Assembly (NCBI RefSeq): GCF_002567005.1
Contig: NZ_NUZU01000037.1
Coordinates: 36,262 to 86,615 of the forward strand
DNA from: Bacillus sp. AFS073361
Lineage (GTDB): Bacteria; Bacillota; Bacilli; Bacillales; Cytobacillaceae
Reading direction: 5' to 3'
Length of the DNA: 50,354 nucleotides
Both the position numbers and the translations under genes were made by a program. The notes under the pieces are model-generated. The model had not been told where the DNA came from and made no database searches. It was given only the letters and a program-made list of their open reading frames with translations. Below, piece after piece: positions 27,842 through 35,551 of this stretch; the first letter of the stretch is position 1; each line of letters begins with the position of its first letter.

Positions 27842-27929
27842 TTGAAGTATAAGTTTTTCAACAAAGTTTTGTCAATCTTATTTTTCTGATGAAAAAAAGT
27901 AAGAATTAAAGAGTAGGGTGTAATACCTA

Positions 27930-28040
27930 TTACATAATGAGATTGCGCTCAAAGGATAAATCCATTAATTGATTAGCTGCCTTTGATAATGATCCTGCTT
28001 TAGTAACTGTAACTATATATTCAATTTGTTCCAAATTCAT
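27930..28040 (-). pseudogene. LysR-family N-terminal fragment
   Basis: The frame begins MNLEQIEYIVTVTKAGSLSK and AANQL, the start of a LysR helix-turn-helix domain (compare the typical ...VAKTGSLTAAAKNL...). After that it departs from the family and stops at residue 36. No ribosome site is visible. It is a remnant of a regulator gene, not a functional protein. Confidence 0.55.
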
Positions 28041-28268
28041 GAGATAATTTTTAATAATAACTTACGGAAATATGAAATAATGAAGAGGGGAGTTAGACAG
28101 CAATTCCCCTAATTCATAAGCAATTGTTACAGATCTGTTTTTAATAGTCATAAAATTTATTCATTATTAAATTGTATAAATATTATACATTTTTTGTCTT
28201 TGTGCTATTGACGAAATCTAGCTCATATGTGTAAAATACACCTATAGTAATTTTATTGAGGTGTAGTC

Positions 28269-28709
28269 ATGACAAATAACAATAATGAAAAAAATGTTAC
28301 TCCATCTAAGCAATTTATCCTTCCATTTATATTATTGCTTCTTAGTAGGGTGTCACTTCATGGCTATGAACTCATTCAAAAGCTTCAAGCTCTCGGTTTT
28401 AACACTCTTGACCAAGGAAACTTGTATCGTTTATTGAGACAACTAGAGAAAGACAATCTTGTGCAATCAGAGTGGCATACAAATGGAAGTGGTCCTGCCA
28501 AACGATGTTATTCAATAACTGATACTGGAAAAGGTTATTTAAAGGGCCATGCAATACAACTCGAGCAATACCAATCCATGCTCGATAAATTCTTCAACAT
28601 GTACATGAGTTTTCTCGAGCTCTACCTTCCTCCTTTTCATATGGAGGATAAAATAGAGAAATTAACGAAACAAATGAGGAGGAACGAAGATGAGCCAAAA
28701 GGTGATTGA
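28269..28709 (+). CDS. phaQ: PhaQ-like PadR-family repressor
   Basis: 146 aa winged-helix protein of PadR type: LSRVSLHGYELIQKLQALGF, then LDQGNLYRLLRQLEKD and KRCYSITDTG. It resembles PhaQ, the Bacillus repressor that is released by polyhydroxybutyrate and controls phasin genes. The reading frame of the phasin-like gene overlaps its end by 20 nt, which fits that role. GAGGTG precedes ATG 28269. The symbol is by resemblance and context. Confidence 0.68.
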   Translation: MTNNNNEKNVTPSKQFILPFILLLLSRVSLHGYELIQKLQALGFNTLDQGNLYRLLRQLEKDNLVQSEWHTNGSGPAKRCYSITDTGKGYLKGHAIQLEQYQSMLDKFFNMYMSFLELYLPPFHMEDKIEKLTKQMRRNEDEPKGD

Positions 28710-29349
28710 TCAAAAAGAAGAAGTCCTAAAAAAGGAAGTTAAAAAAGGAGAGGTTAAAAAAGTGGAAGTTTCAAAAGTGGAAGTACCAAAAGTGGAAGTT
28801 CTAAAAGTAGAGAAGCAGAACGAAACAAGCTATGTTACGGATTCATTTATTAATATTTTTTGGGGCCAATTTGAATCTGCAGTTTCTCGTACAAGAGAAC
28901 TTAGAGAACAACAGCAAGAACTTTACTTAAAGGCTATAAAAGAAACAACCAAGTTCAATGGAGTGTACCGCAATACTTTAAAGGGTCTTTTTGAACAAGC
29001 TACAACAATAAATAGCAATTTGCGTAATGGGATATTCCAATACAATGTTATTAACGGAAATGAATCTACTGAAGTAATGACTGAATCTTTAAAAAGTCAA
29101 GTAAATGAGGCAGCTAGTAAATTAGAGGAGCTTTATTTAACTCCAATTAACTCTGCATTTGAATTAATTGAAAAAACAGAGCAGCGTTTAGAACAAAGCA
29201 GCGAGGCATTCATCGAATCTACAAATGAAGCACTGAATGCTTGGGAATCTGTAACAGACAACTATTTAAAACAAGCTAGAGAAACGCATGAAGATATTGC
29301 TCGTAGATTGGAAGATAGCGTACGTGGACTAGTAGCTCCAAGTAAATAA
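28690..29349 (+). CDS. Phasin-like granule protein with VEVxK repeats
   Basis: 219 aa. Residues 1-45 are a low-complexity Lys/Val/Glu segment made of five-residue repeats (KVEVS, KVEVP, KVEVL); the rest is helical and amphipathic without a signal peptide (FINIFWGQFESAVSRTRELR, LKSQVNEAASKLEELYLT). This matches the architecture of phasins that coat polyhydroxyalkanoate granules. Coexpression with the PhaQ-like gene supports that. No PHA synthase is in the window, so function is inferred. AGGAGG precedes ATG 28690. Confidence 0.55.
   Translation: MSQKVIDQKEEVLKKEVKKGEVKKVEVSKVEVPKVEVLKVEKQNETSYVTDSFINIFWGQFESAVSRTRELREQQQELYLKAIKETTKFNGVYRNTLKGLFEQATTINSNLRNGIFQYNVINGNESTEVMTESLKSQVNEAASKLEELYLTPINSAFELIEKTEQRLEQSSEAFIESTNEALNAWESVTDNYLKQARETHEDIARRLEDSVRGLVAPSK
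28736..28812 (+). repeat. 15-bp tandem repeats in the phasin-like gene
   Basis: Imperfect copies of AAAGTGGAAGTTYCA encode the KVEVx repeats. Copy number could vary between strains. Confidence 0.7.
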
Positions 29350-29422
29350 TATACATTTCTAAAAGAAACAACATTTTATTAAAGATGTGCCTTTCTTTGT
29401 TAATAGATAACCTAAATTGCAC

Positions 29423-29463
29423 AAAAAAGCAGCTTTACCTTCAAGGCAAGCTGCTTTTTTTAA
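29423..29463 (+). terminator. Terminator of the phaQ-phasin operon
   Basis: AAAAAAGCAGCTT and AAGCTGCTTTTTT, strong stem and T-run. Confidence 0.9.
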
Positions 29464-29545
29464 TAATAACGATTTTACAACTGAGTATTCCATCTTCATA
29501 TTATTACTTGAATGTAGGTAATTGAGTAAAGTGGAGTGAGCAAGT

Positions 29546-29722
29546 ATGCATAACCTTAGCACTGAACAATTGCTAGAAGCCTTTGATTCTGCTATTAAGT
29601 TAAATCTCTGCAAAGATTTTGTTCTGCTATTGGCTAATGAGTTAAATACACGATTTATTAATGAATCATCACCTAAAAATGATTATAGAAAAATTTTAGA
29701 TCAGTATATTAATTCTGATTAG
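29546..29722 (+). CDS. Sda-like sporulation checkpoint peptide
   Basis: 58 codons. The peptide reads LSTEQLLEAFDSAIKLNLC then KDFVLLLANELNTR, which matches the Sda helical hairpin pattern (LSDELLIESYFKATEMNL, DFIELIENEIKRR). Sda binds KinA and related histidine kinases and stops sporulation when replication is disturbed. The extra 18 residues at the C-terminus (ESSPKNDYRKILDQYINSD) are longer than the B. subtilis protein. GGAG at 29533-29536 lies 9 nt before the ATG. No DnaA box was seen upstream. Confidence 0.65.
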   Translation: MHNLSTEQLLEAFDSAIKLNLCKDFVLLLANELNTRFINESSPKNDYRKILDQYINSD

Positions 29723-29827
29723 AAACCTTTCTCGTAGATATGTGGAATGTATTTCAGTCATAGATTACTTGCACCGTAAGAAGATTCAATTGACTTTTTG
29801 ATATCTAATAAAAGTGGAGGCATTTTT

Positions 29828-29881
29828 ATGAGTGACCAAGAAAAGACTTTATTTATGAGTGACCAAGAAAAGACTTTAATA
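29828..29881 (+). repeat. 27-bp tandem duplication at a gene start
   Basis: Two adjacent copies differ only in the last bases (TTATTT versus TTAATA). It probably arose by recent slippage or unequal crossover. Confidence 0.85.
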
Positions 29882-30004
29882 TATAAAACTTCAAATATTT
29901 TAAGAAAAGATACCAGCATTATGAGACTAAACGATATTATTGAAGAACTTGTTCATGTAATAGAATCAAAAACAGAAGATGTCAGATTGCAAGATCAAGA
30001 ATAG
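29828..30004 (+). CDS. Small unknown protein with duplicated start
   Basis: 58 aa, acidic and helical. The first 18 codons are two tandem copies of MSDQEKTLF/I from an exact-sized 27-bp duplication (29828-29854 and 29855-29881), so translation could begin at either ATG. GGAGG near 29815 favours the first. A 19-bp-stem terminator follows. No family recognised. Confidence 0.55.
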   Translation: MSDQEKTLFMSDQEKTLIYKTSNILRKDTSIMRLNDIIEELVHVIESKTEDVRLQDQE

Positions 30005-30035
30005 GAATTGAGCAACCAAAAACTATTCGATGAAA

Positions 30036-30080
30036 TATACAAAAAAATGAGGGATGTTAATCCTCATTTTTTTGTATATT
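30036..30080 (+). terminator. Long perfect terminator
   Basis: A perfect 19-bp stem (AATATACAAAA... with ...TTTTGTATATT, inner ATGAGG/CCTCAT) around a 9-nt loop. Confidence 0.9.
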
Positions 30081-30280
30081 CCATGGAAGGTTTAATTTTA
30101 CTATTTAAAAAAGATGAGGTAGAAAGAAATGGGAAATATGACTTTCGACGTATAATCACAGGCAGTATACTATAAAGATACTATTATAGAGTTATTAATT
30201 CGTTTGATTCTTACTTATCAATGAAATAGTGAAATAGGTAGGATATATAATGAATGAATAAATAGGGAGGTGGAAAAATA

Positions 30281-31201
30281 TTGAAGGCAGATGCTGTTTT
30301 TGAAGGTGGTGGGGCTAGGGGAATTGCTTTTATTGGAGCGATTCATGCGATGGAAGAGGAAAAAGTAGAATGGCAGAGATTGGCTGGAACATCAGCTGGA
30401 GCTATCATCGCTGCACTTTTGGCCAGCGGTTATAAAAGCTATGAAATTAGAGATCAATTAAGTAAACTAGATTTTTCAAAGCTTCGAGGCAGGACGTACT
30501 TGAATCGAATTCCTATTTTTGGCTCCTTATTAGAACTAATGTTTCATCTTGGTATTTATAAAAATGATTATTTAGAAACATGGCTGGATTCGCTTCTTAC
30601 AGATAAAGGGATTAAGACGTTTGCAGATCTTCCAAAAGATAAATTAAAAATAATTGCTTCTGATGTTTCGAATGGGCAAATGCTTATTTTACCAGATGAT
30701 CTGGACCGCTATGGGATGACTCCTGCTGATTTAAAAATTTCATCCGCCGTTATGATGAGTGCATCGTTGCCATTTTTTTACCGTCCTGTTATCTGGAAAT
30801 CAAAAGACCGCAAAAAATCTTATATTTTAGATGGCGGTTTACTTAGTAACTTCCCAATATGGTTATTTGATACGGCCAATCCTCGGTTTCCAACGTTCGG
30901 CTTTCGTTTTGTTAAAGATAAAGTGAACATAGATGCTGTTATTCCAACCCCCCTCCACCTTTTTAAAAACATAATTAAAACAATGATTCAGGCCCATGAC
31001 TTACGATATTTGAACAAGGATGCAATTGAACGGACCATTCAAATTCCAACAGGTGACATCAATGCTACTGATTTTGACTTGGATAGGGATGAAGTCGATT
31101 TTCTCTATAGGTCGGGCTATTTTTCTACAAAAGAATTTTTATCGAAATGGGATTTTGAACAATATAAAATTAATCGATTTAATAGATTAAAGAATAAATA
31201 G
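30281..31201 (+). CDS. Patatin-like phospholipase
   Basis: 306 aa hydrolase with the patatin Ser-Asp dyad. The oxyanion motif GGGARG is at 9-14, the nucleophile S38 in GTSAG, and D184 in LDGGLLSNFP. It acts on acyl esters, probably membrane lipids; no signal peptide is seen so it is cytosolic. TTG 30281 is the start, with GGGAGGTGG upstream. It stands alone between terminators. Nearby granule genes could hint at lipid or PHA turnover, but that is weak. Confidence 0.88.
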   Translation: MKADAVFEGGGARGIAFIGAIHAMEEEKVEWQRLAGTSAGAIIAALLASGYKSYEIRDQLSKLDFSKLRGRTYLNRIPIFGSLLELMFHLGIYKNDYLETWLDSLLTDKGIKTFADLPKDKLKIIASDVSNGQMLILPDDLDRYGMTPADLKISSAVMMSASLPFFYRPVIWKSKDRKKSYILDGGLLSNFPIWLFDTANPRFPTFGFRFVKDKVNIDAVIPTPLHLFKNIIKTMIQAHDLRYLNKDAIERTIQIPTGDINATDFDLDRDEVDFLYRSGYFSTKEFLSKWDFEQYKINRFNRLKNK

Positions 31202-31428
31202 CTGAAAAGGCCATGTAAATGAAAAGTTTTGCGATATAAATATAAAAGGGAAGAACTAATAGGAAAAATTATATTTTAATTAAAATCATGGATGGGCAAA
31301 TTATTACTTTATACGATTAAATACTTGTACGCTTAGCACAGAATGAAGTTAACCAGTTAATTGTTGATTTATAGAAAGTAATGTCCTTGTATCATAGATA
31401 CATATAAGAGTATTTTGTACGAACTAAA

Positions 31429-31454
31429 GAAGCAGACCCCACTGGATCTGCTTC
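31429..31454 (-). terminator. Hairpin after yoxD
   Basis: GAAGCAGA and TCTGCTTC, 8-bp stem just past the yoxD stop; the minus-strand tail (TTTAGTTC) is only partly T-rich. Confidence 0.5.
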
Positions 31455-31457
31455 GTT

Positions 31458-32177
31458 TTATGATGGATTTGTTGACCATAATCCAGCTGTTTTAACGAAT
31501 ACTCTTGGATTAAATTTTAAACTAGCCACGACTAATTCTGCAAGGTCTTCTGGGTGCATCACGTTTTCTTCATTGCCTTTAACAAGATTTGTATCAATGG
31601 CTAAATCTGTAACGACCGTACTTGGTGTTAAAGCAGTAACACGGACATTATGTTTTCTTACTTCTAGCATAAGTGATTCTGTTAGCCCTAAAACAGCGAA
31701 TTTAGAAGCACTGTAAGCACTTGTAACTGGAGCACCTTTTTGGCCAGCAGATGAAGAGATATTGATGATATCTCCTGATTTTCTTTCAATCATTCCTGGT
31801 AATACTGCTCTTGTTACATTATACACACCCATTAAATTGACTTGGATGATTTTTTCCCATTCTTCTGGTGTTAGATCAAGGAACCCACCAAATTTAGCAA
31901 CACCAGCATTGTTGATTAGGATATCAATTGGGCCTAAGTCTGATTTGATATGTTCAACAGCATGGGTAACGGATTCAAGATCGGTCACATCTGCAGTTGC
32001 TGCAGAAACCTTTACATCAAATTGTGCTAGTTCAGCAGCTACCTTTTCTAGATTAGCCATATTTAAGCCGATTAGGCCTAAATGAACGCCTTCTTTTGCT
32101 AAGGCGATAGCAGTAGCACGTCCAATGCCTCTACCTGCGCCAGTAACTATTGCAGTTTTTCCATTTAAAGAAATCAT
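31458..32177 (-). CDS. yoxD: YoxD-like short-chain dehydrogenase
   Basis: 239 aa classical SDR, close in pattern to B. subtilis YoxD along its whole length. Cofactor motif TGAGRGIG at 12-19, NNAG at 89-92, and the catalytic S142, Y155 and K159 (YSASK) are all present. It is annotated in relatives as a 3-oxoacyl-ACP reductase-like enzyme, but the substrate is not known. It precedes (downstream of) hxlB-hxlA on the same strand with a 106-nt gap, so cotranscription is possible. Confidence 0.88.
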   Translation of the reverse strand: MISLNGKTAIVTGAGRGIGRATAIALAKEGVHLGLIGLNMANLEKVAAELAQFDVKVSAATADVTDLESVTHAVEHIKSDLGPIDILINNAGVAKFGGFLDLTPEEWEKIIQVNLMGVYNVTRAVLPGMIERKSGDIINISSSAGQKGAPVTSAYSASKFAVLGLTESLMLEVRKHNVRVTALTPSTVVTDLAIDTNLVKGNEENVMHPEDLAELVVASLKFNPRVFVKTAGLWSTNPS

Positions 32178-32283
32178 TTTATCACTCCTAAAATTATTAC
32201 AAATTGAAGTAGTTCATTCTAACAGAAAGACCGCAATTTTGCATGGAAACAGCTTTAGGTCTTTCCATCGAGGAATAATATAT

Positions 32284-32841
32284 TTATTCTAAGTTGGCGT
32301 GTCTACCGTACATTTTATTGGTATCCAAACCTTTTTTCTCCATGAACCGAAGAATCACAGCGTCGTAAAATAGTAAAAGTGTTTGCTCAAATAATGAGCC
32401 CATTGGTTGAATCGTCTTAAAATCACTCTCCGACTGATCTTTAGGTGAGCCAGGCAACTTAATTGTGATATCCGCTAATTGTCCAATAGTGGACTCAGGG
32501 AAAATGGTTACAGCTGCAATCGTCCCACCGATGCTTTTTGCTTTCTCAGCCATGGAAACTAAACCTTTTGTTTCTCCTGAACCTGATCCAATGATTAAGA
32601 TGTCATCTTTTTCAAAGTTAGGGGTTACTGTTTCTCCAATCACATAGGCATCTATCCCCATGTGCATCATTCGCATGGCGAATGATTTGGCCATAAATCC
32701 AGATCTACCTGCGCCTGCAACAAAGATTTTTTTTGATTCAAGAATCCCATTTACTAATTTTTCAGCTTCATCATCCGAAATTAAATCTACGGAGCGATTT
32801 AACTCTTTTATGATTTCAGCTAGGTATTGAGTTGTATTCAT
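32284..32841 (-). CDS. hxlB: 6-phospho-3-hexuloisomerase HxlB
   Basis: 185 aa SIS-domain enzyme that isomerises hexulose-6-phosphate to fructose-6-phosphate, the second step of the ribulose monophosphate formaldehyde pathway. GAGRSGFMAKSFAMRMMHMG and GSGSGETKGLV are typical of the family. It starts 8 nt after hxlA on the minus strand, as in other Bacillus. Confidence 0.94.
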   Translation of the reverse strand: MNTTQYLAEIIKELNRSVDLISDDEAEKLVNGILESKKIFVAGAGRSGFMAKSFAMRMMHMGIDAYVIGETVTPNFEKDDILIIGSGSGETKGLVSMAEKAKSIGGTIAAVTIFPESTIGQLADITIKLPGSPKDQSESDFKTIQPMGSLFEQTLLLFYDAVILRFMEKKGLDTNKMYGRHANLE

Positions 32842-32849
32842 GATCTGAA

Positions 32850-33482
32850 TTACCCTTGATTAATCATTTGTTGCATTTTGGCAGCAGCAGCTTTTTTATC
32901 AGCTTGTCCAGTTATCCCGCCACCTACAATGACAAGGTCTGGTTGTACTTTGATGACTTCTGGAAGTGTGTCTAATTTAATACCACCTGCGATTGCAGTT
33001 TTAGCATTTTTTACAACACTTTTAATAGTTTGTAAATCTTCAAATGAGTTCTTTCCAACAGCTTGTAGATCGTAGCCAGTGTGCACACAAATATAATCAA
33101 CACCCATAGCGTCCACTTCTTTTGCACGTCCAGCAAGATCTTTTACAGCAATCATATCAACAAGGATTTTTTTACCTTGTTTTTTCGCTTCTTCAGCAGC
33201 ACCTTTAATAGACATATCTTCAGCAGTACCAAGAATTGTGACGATATCTGCACCTGCTTCAGAAGCTTTCATTACTTCATAACCAGCTGCATCCATGATT
33301 TTTAGGTCTGCTAAAACTTTTAAATTAGGGAATGCTTCTTTTATTGCCTTTACTGCATGGAGACCTTCATTGATAACAACAGGTGTTCCGATTTCTACGA
33401 TATCAATATGTTCCTCCACTTCTTTTACCAACTGAATTGCTTCTGGGATATTGACTAAATCTAATGCTAATTGTAATTCCAT
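32850..33482 (-). CDS. hxlA: 3-hexulose-6-phosphate synthase HxlA
   Basis: 210 aa TIM-barrel of the orotidine decarboxylase superfamily; joins formaldehyde to ribulose-5-phosphate. MELQLALDLVNIPEA, EIGTPVVINEG, LADLKIMDAAGYEV and VVGGGITGQ are all family features. With hxlB it detoxifies and assimilates formaldehyde. In B. subtilis a divergent hxlR controls this operon; here no hxlR is next to it, but an HxlR-type site lies at 33659-33705. A ribosome site (AGGAG) precedes the ATG at 33482. Confidence 0.95.
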   Translation of the reverse strand: MELQLALDLVNIPEAIQLVKEVEEHIDIVEIGTPVVINEGLHAVKAIKEAFPNLKVLADLKIMDAAGYEVMKASEAGADIVTILGTAEDMSIKGAAEEAKKQGKKILVDMIAVKDLAGRAKEVDAMGVDYICVHTGYDLQAVGKNSFEDLQTIKSVVKNAKTAIAGGIKLDTLPEVIKVQPDLVIVGGGITGQADKKAAAAKMQQMINQG

Positions 33483-33658
33483 CTATATTCACTCCTATAA
33501 TTTTTTTATTGTTGTACAGTGATAATGTTCTCAAAGGGTAATTATACTTTTACAGTAATATTATCCTTATAGTGCATTATCTGTACCTGCCAGCAATAAG
33601 GGATATCATGTCCCTTCACTGAACAATTGCAAGTATACAACGTATATAACAACAATTA

Positions 33659-33705
33659 AAGTACGCACTTTTATTTTACATAGTGTTAAAAAGTATACTA
33701 TGAGA
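33659..33705 (+). promoter_or_regulatory. HxlR-type operator, copy 1 (hxlA)
   Basis: Begins AAGTACGCACTT, then ACATAGTG and GTATACTATGAG. It matches the sites at 48069-48113 and 48701-48747 nearly base for base. It sits about 180 bp upstream of hxlA. Confidence 0.7.
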
Positions 33706-33746
33706 CAAACCGCTTATATAGTCTTACTATTTAACTTTAAAACAAA

Positions 33747-33935
33747 GTGTTGGCGGAACGAATTGAAGATTTAAAAGATCTACAAGAAGATTCACCTTAT
33801 TTCTTTACTCTTAGGGATATAAAAAAAGAAAACGATCGATTTATTCTCGACTATTTGATGGAGGAAGAATACAAACCACTTATTAAAGCAAAAGAGTACT
33901 TAATAGGAATATATCATCATTTACCTTTAATCTAA
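33747..33935 (+). CDS. Doubtful 62-aa reading frame
   Basis: Opens with TTG and encodes an acidic helical peptide (LAERIEDLKDLQEDSPYFFT...). No clear ribosome site or family. It occupies the place where hxlR would be in B. subtilis and ends at the truncated IS110 gene. It may be a fragment brought in by rearrangement. Confidence 0.25.
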   Translation: MLAERIEDLKDLQEDSPYFFTLRDIKKENDRFILDYLMEEEYKPLIKAKEYLIGIYHHLPLI

Positions 33936-34090
33936 CTTAGTATTCTACTGGGTATTTTGGTATAAACGGAAAGATCCACCAAATTGGCATGTTTAATACT
34001 AAAACTCTTACGATATGGTTTACCTTTATCTAAAAATGCTTGAACTTGGCTTTCTCCTTTTGATACATCCAGACCAATCACTGGATTCAT
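33932..34090 (-). pseudogene. IS110-family transposase, N-terminal fragment
   Basis: The frame begins MNPVIGLDVSKGESQVQAFL, the RuvC-like DEDD start of IS110 transposases with the first catalytic Asp (D8). Similarity runs to about residue 34, then the frame changes and stops at codon 53, while the full enzyme has about 400 residues. A GGAGGAGGAG ribosome site and the upstream noncoding end are intact. So the element lost almost all of its recombinase gene. Confidence 0.75.
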
Positions 34091-34290
34091 ATTGATTTCT
34101 CCTCCTCCTAGAAATACATATTAGTCGGTATCCCCTATAGCTGCTTGTAATGTCATAGGTTCGCTTGTTAAACGGGATCATGGTCCCAACCAGCCTGAAA
34201 CATGTTTATACAAGTAGGGGGTGAACAGTTTAGCTGACGGAATCGAGTTCCACGGGTGCGAAGTTCTACCCCGACTACCGTAATAATAAG
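34091..34290 (-). ncRNA. Candidate IS110 bridge-RNA region
   Basis: IS110-group elements encode a guide (bridge) RNA in the noncoding end upstream of the recombinase. Here 34122-34128 (TAGTCGG) and 34271-34277 (CCGACTA) are complementary and could close a 156-nt domain with small internal hairpins (for example GGGA/TCCC and GGAA/TTCC, minus strand). The location and folding fit; the exact ends of the RNA are not known. Lost recombinase means that it would be inactive alone. Confidence 0.4.
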
Positions 34291-34299
34291 ACCATAAAC

Positions 34300-34331
34300 A
34301 AAAAGGTCAACCAGAAAATTCTGGCTAACCT
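34300..34331 (-). terminator. Hairpin near the IS110 end
   Basis: On the minus strand GGTTAGCCAGAA and TTCTGGTTGACC pair with two wobbles and run into TTTTTG. It could be a terminator. Confidence 0.45.
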
Positions 34332-34379
34332 TATATTACGAACGGGTGTATTACCGGTTGATTAACTTTTTACATGGTT

Positions 34380-34410
34380 GTGACGAACGTAGAAAGTTTA
34401 CGTTCGTCAC
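34380..34410. repeat. Perfect 12-bp hairpin
   Basis: GTGACGAACGTA (34380-34391) and TACGTTCGTCAC (34399-34410), 7-nt loop. It lacks a T-run. It lies between the IS110 remnant and ykvR. Confidence 0.75.
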
Positions 34411-34513
34411 GATATTCTAGAAAAATCATATCATACGGCGTCATTTCTAACTAAGTTAGAGTACGTTAAATGTATAAGGAAGATGTTATCTTTTAGAAAG
34501 GGACGATGATGAA

Positions 34514-34795
34514 ATGGTTACAGAAATCCAACTAAATGATACTAAAATTAAAATCACACAATATGATGAAAAAAAGATAGAAGGTAAAACTCAGATATCG
34601 TTAACTTTTTATGTTACAAGTGACGACTACCATGACATAGTAACGTTATTATACAAAGGAAGATTTGATGTAATCGTACTCGAGAGACATCTTGAGTTCC
34701 GCGGAACGATTCAAGAATATTCAACATCAATTACGAATCTATACGAAAAAGGGCAAATTGGTGAATATAAATTGACATTGAAAGAAGCGGAATAA
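34514..34795 (+). CDS. ykvR: YkvR-like DUF3219 protein
   Basis: 93 aa, function unknown. It follows the B. subtilis YkvR pattern: LTFYVTSDDYHDIVTLLYKG, LEFRGTIQEYSTSITNLYEKG. Likely a small cytosolic beta-sandwich. It is followed after 22 nt by the decayed luciferase-like gene, so they once could have been one transcript. The symbol is by resemblance. Confidence 0.75.
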   Translation: MVTEIQLNDTKIKITQYDEKKIEGKTQISLTFYVTSDDYHDIVTLLYKGRFDVIVLERHLEFRGTIQEYSTSITNLYEKGQIGEYKLTLKEAE

Positions 34796-34817
34796 TAGAA
34801 AAGGGGATTTTCATCTT

Positions 34818-35016
34818 ATGAAATTAAGCATTTTAGATCAGTCTCCTATCTCAACTAATCAAACGGCAAAAGAAGCATTACAGGAATCAATGAATCTCGC
34901 ACGCATTGGGGAGACATTAGGATATTCACGTTATTGGATACATAGATAATGAAGAGGCTTCTCCGTTACCGCAAATTAGTCCTGATCTATGGATGTTAAG
35001 GCTAAATACTCCCTAG
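34818..35016 (+). pseudogene. Luciferase-like monooxygenase, deleted and truncated
   Basis: The first 43 codons (MKLSILDQSPISTNQTAKEA... GETLGYSRYWIHR) match the N-terminus of MsnO8-type LLM flavoproteins, up to where WIAEHH is expected; a stop follows. The next frame, 34951-35016 (PLPQISPDLWMLR), resembles the region before the VWLLGSSG motif about 100 residues further on. So an internal deletion and stops have destroyed the gene. An intact relative is at 44599. Confidence 0.65.
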
Positions 35017-35551
35017 TGACCGATAGTGAACCAGTAACCTAACCATACCTAAATCATCATTTTTTTATTATTTCTAATTATTTGAGGAATTTCTAAGTAA
35101 GCGTTATTTCGTCTTGTTGATTTCATAGGTTTTAGTTAAAACTCTTTCGTAAATTATATTAGCAAGTTTTATGCAAATATTTATCTAGCATTTAAACCAT
35201 TTTCACTAGATTAATAACTAAAATTTGTCGCAAAATAAAGTAATTAATGTAGCATTTTAAGACAAAAGTTGAATATTGCGAATTTGGAAAAAGTATTATT
35301 TAATACTTTTTAAAGTTTTATTTTATAAACATGCACGAAATTAAATTTATAAAAACAACATAATAATGATGTTCCTTAATGCATTTCGTTGTCTCAATTA
35401 TCTAAAAAAATGGAAAGATCCTTTGAAATCTTTATCTGTGACAGTGTCGGTATCTATGGTATTTCAATAGTAAAGATCTTCAATTTTAAATTGGCACGTT
35501 AATTGCAAGTAATATACATGAGGTTAATGAAACAGGAAGGAGGTTTTTAAG
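35017..35551. other. AT-rich region upstream of the sigma-54 operon
   Basis: No gene seen. It holds the sigma-54 promoter at 35492-35506. GACAGTGTC at 35440-35448 is a small palindrome, and ACGAAAT/ATTTCGT lie near 35336 and 35383; any of these could be an enhancer for the activator. Confidence 0.5.
35492..35506 (+). promoter_or_regulatory. Sigma-54 promoter
   Basis: TGGCAC, five bases, then TTGC: the -24 GG and -12 GC have the canonical spacing. It is 46 nt upstream of the DJ-1/PfpI start, and a sigma-54 activator gene lies at the end of the operon. Confidence 0.85.

Larger units (their letters stand above)
27791..28268. other. Gene-poor region between bioY and the PadR gene
   Basis: Contains the BirA box and a LysR-like remnant, both listed separately, and otherwise AT-rich sequence. 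No intact gene is seen. Confidence 0.6.

Noticed and set aside
28736..28812. Repeats in the phasin-like gene considered as a CRISPR-like or regulatory array
   Set aside because: They are in frame, have no spacers and simply encode KVEVx repeats.
29359..29613. 84-codon minus-strand frame
   Set aside because: It reads antisense through a terminator and the Sda-like gene.
31286..31376. Short forward frame MDGQIITLYD, stop, then ILVRLAQNEVNQ
   Set aside because: May be a decayed small gene, but no family or ribosome site could be seen.
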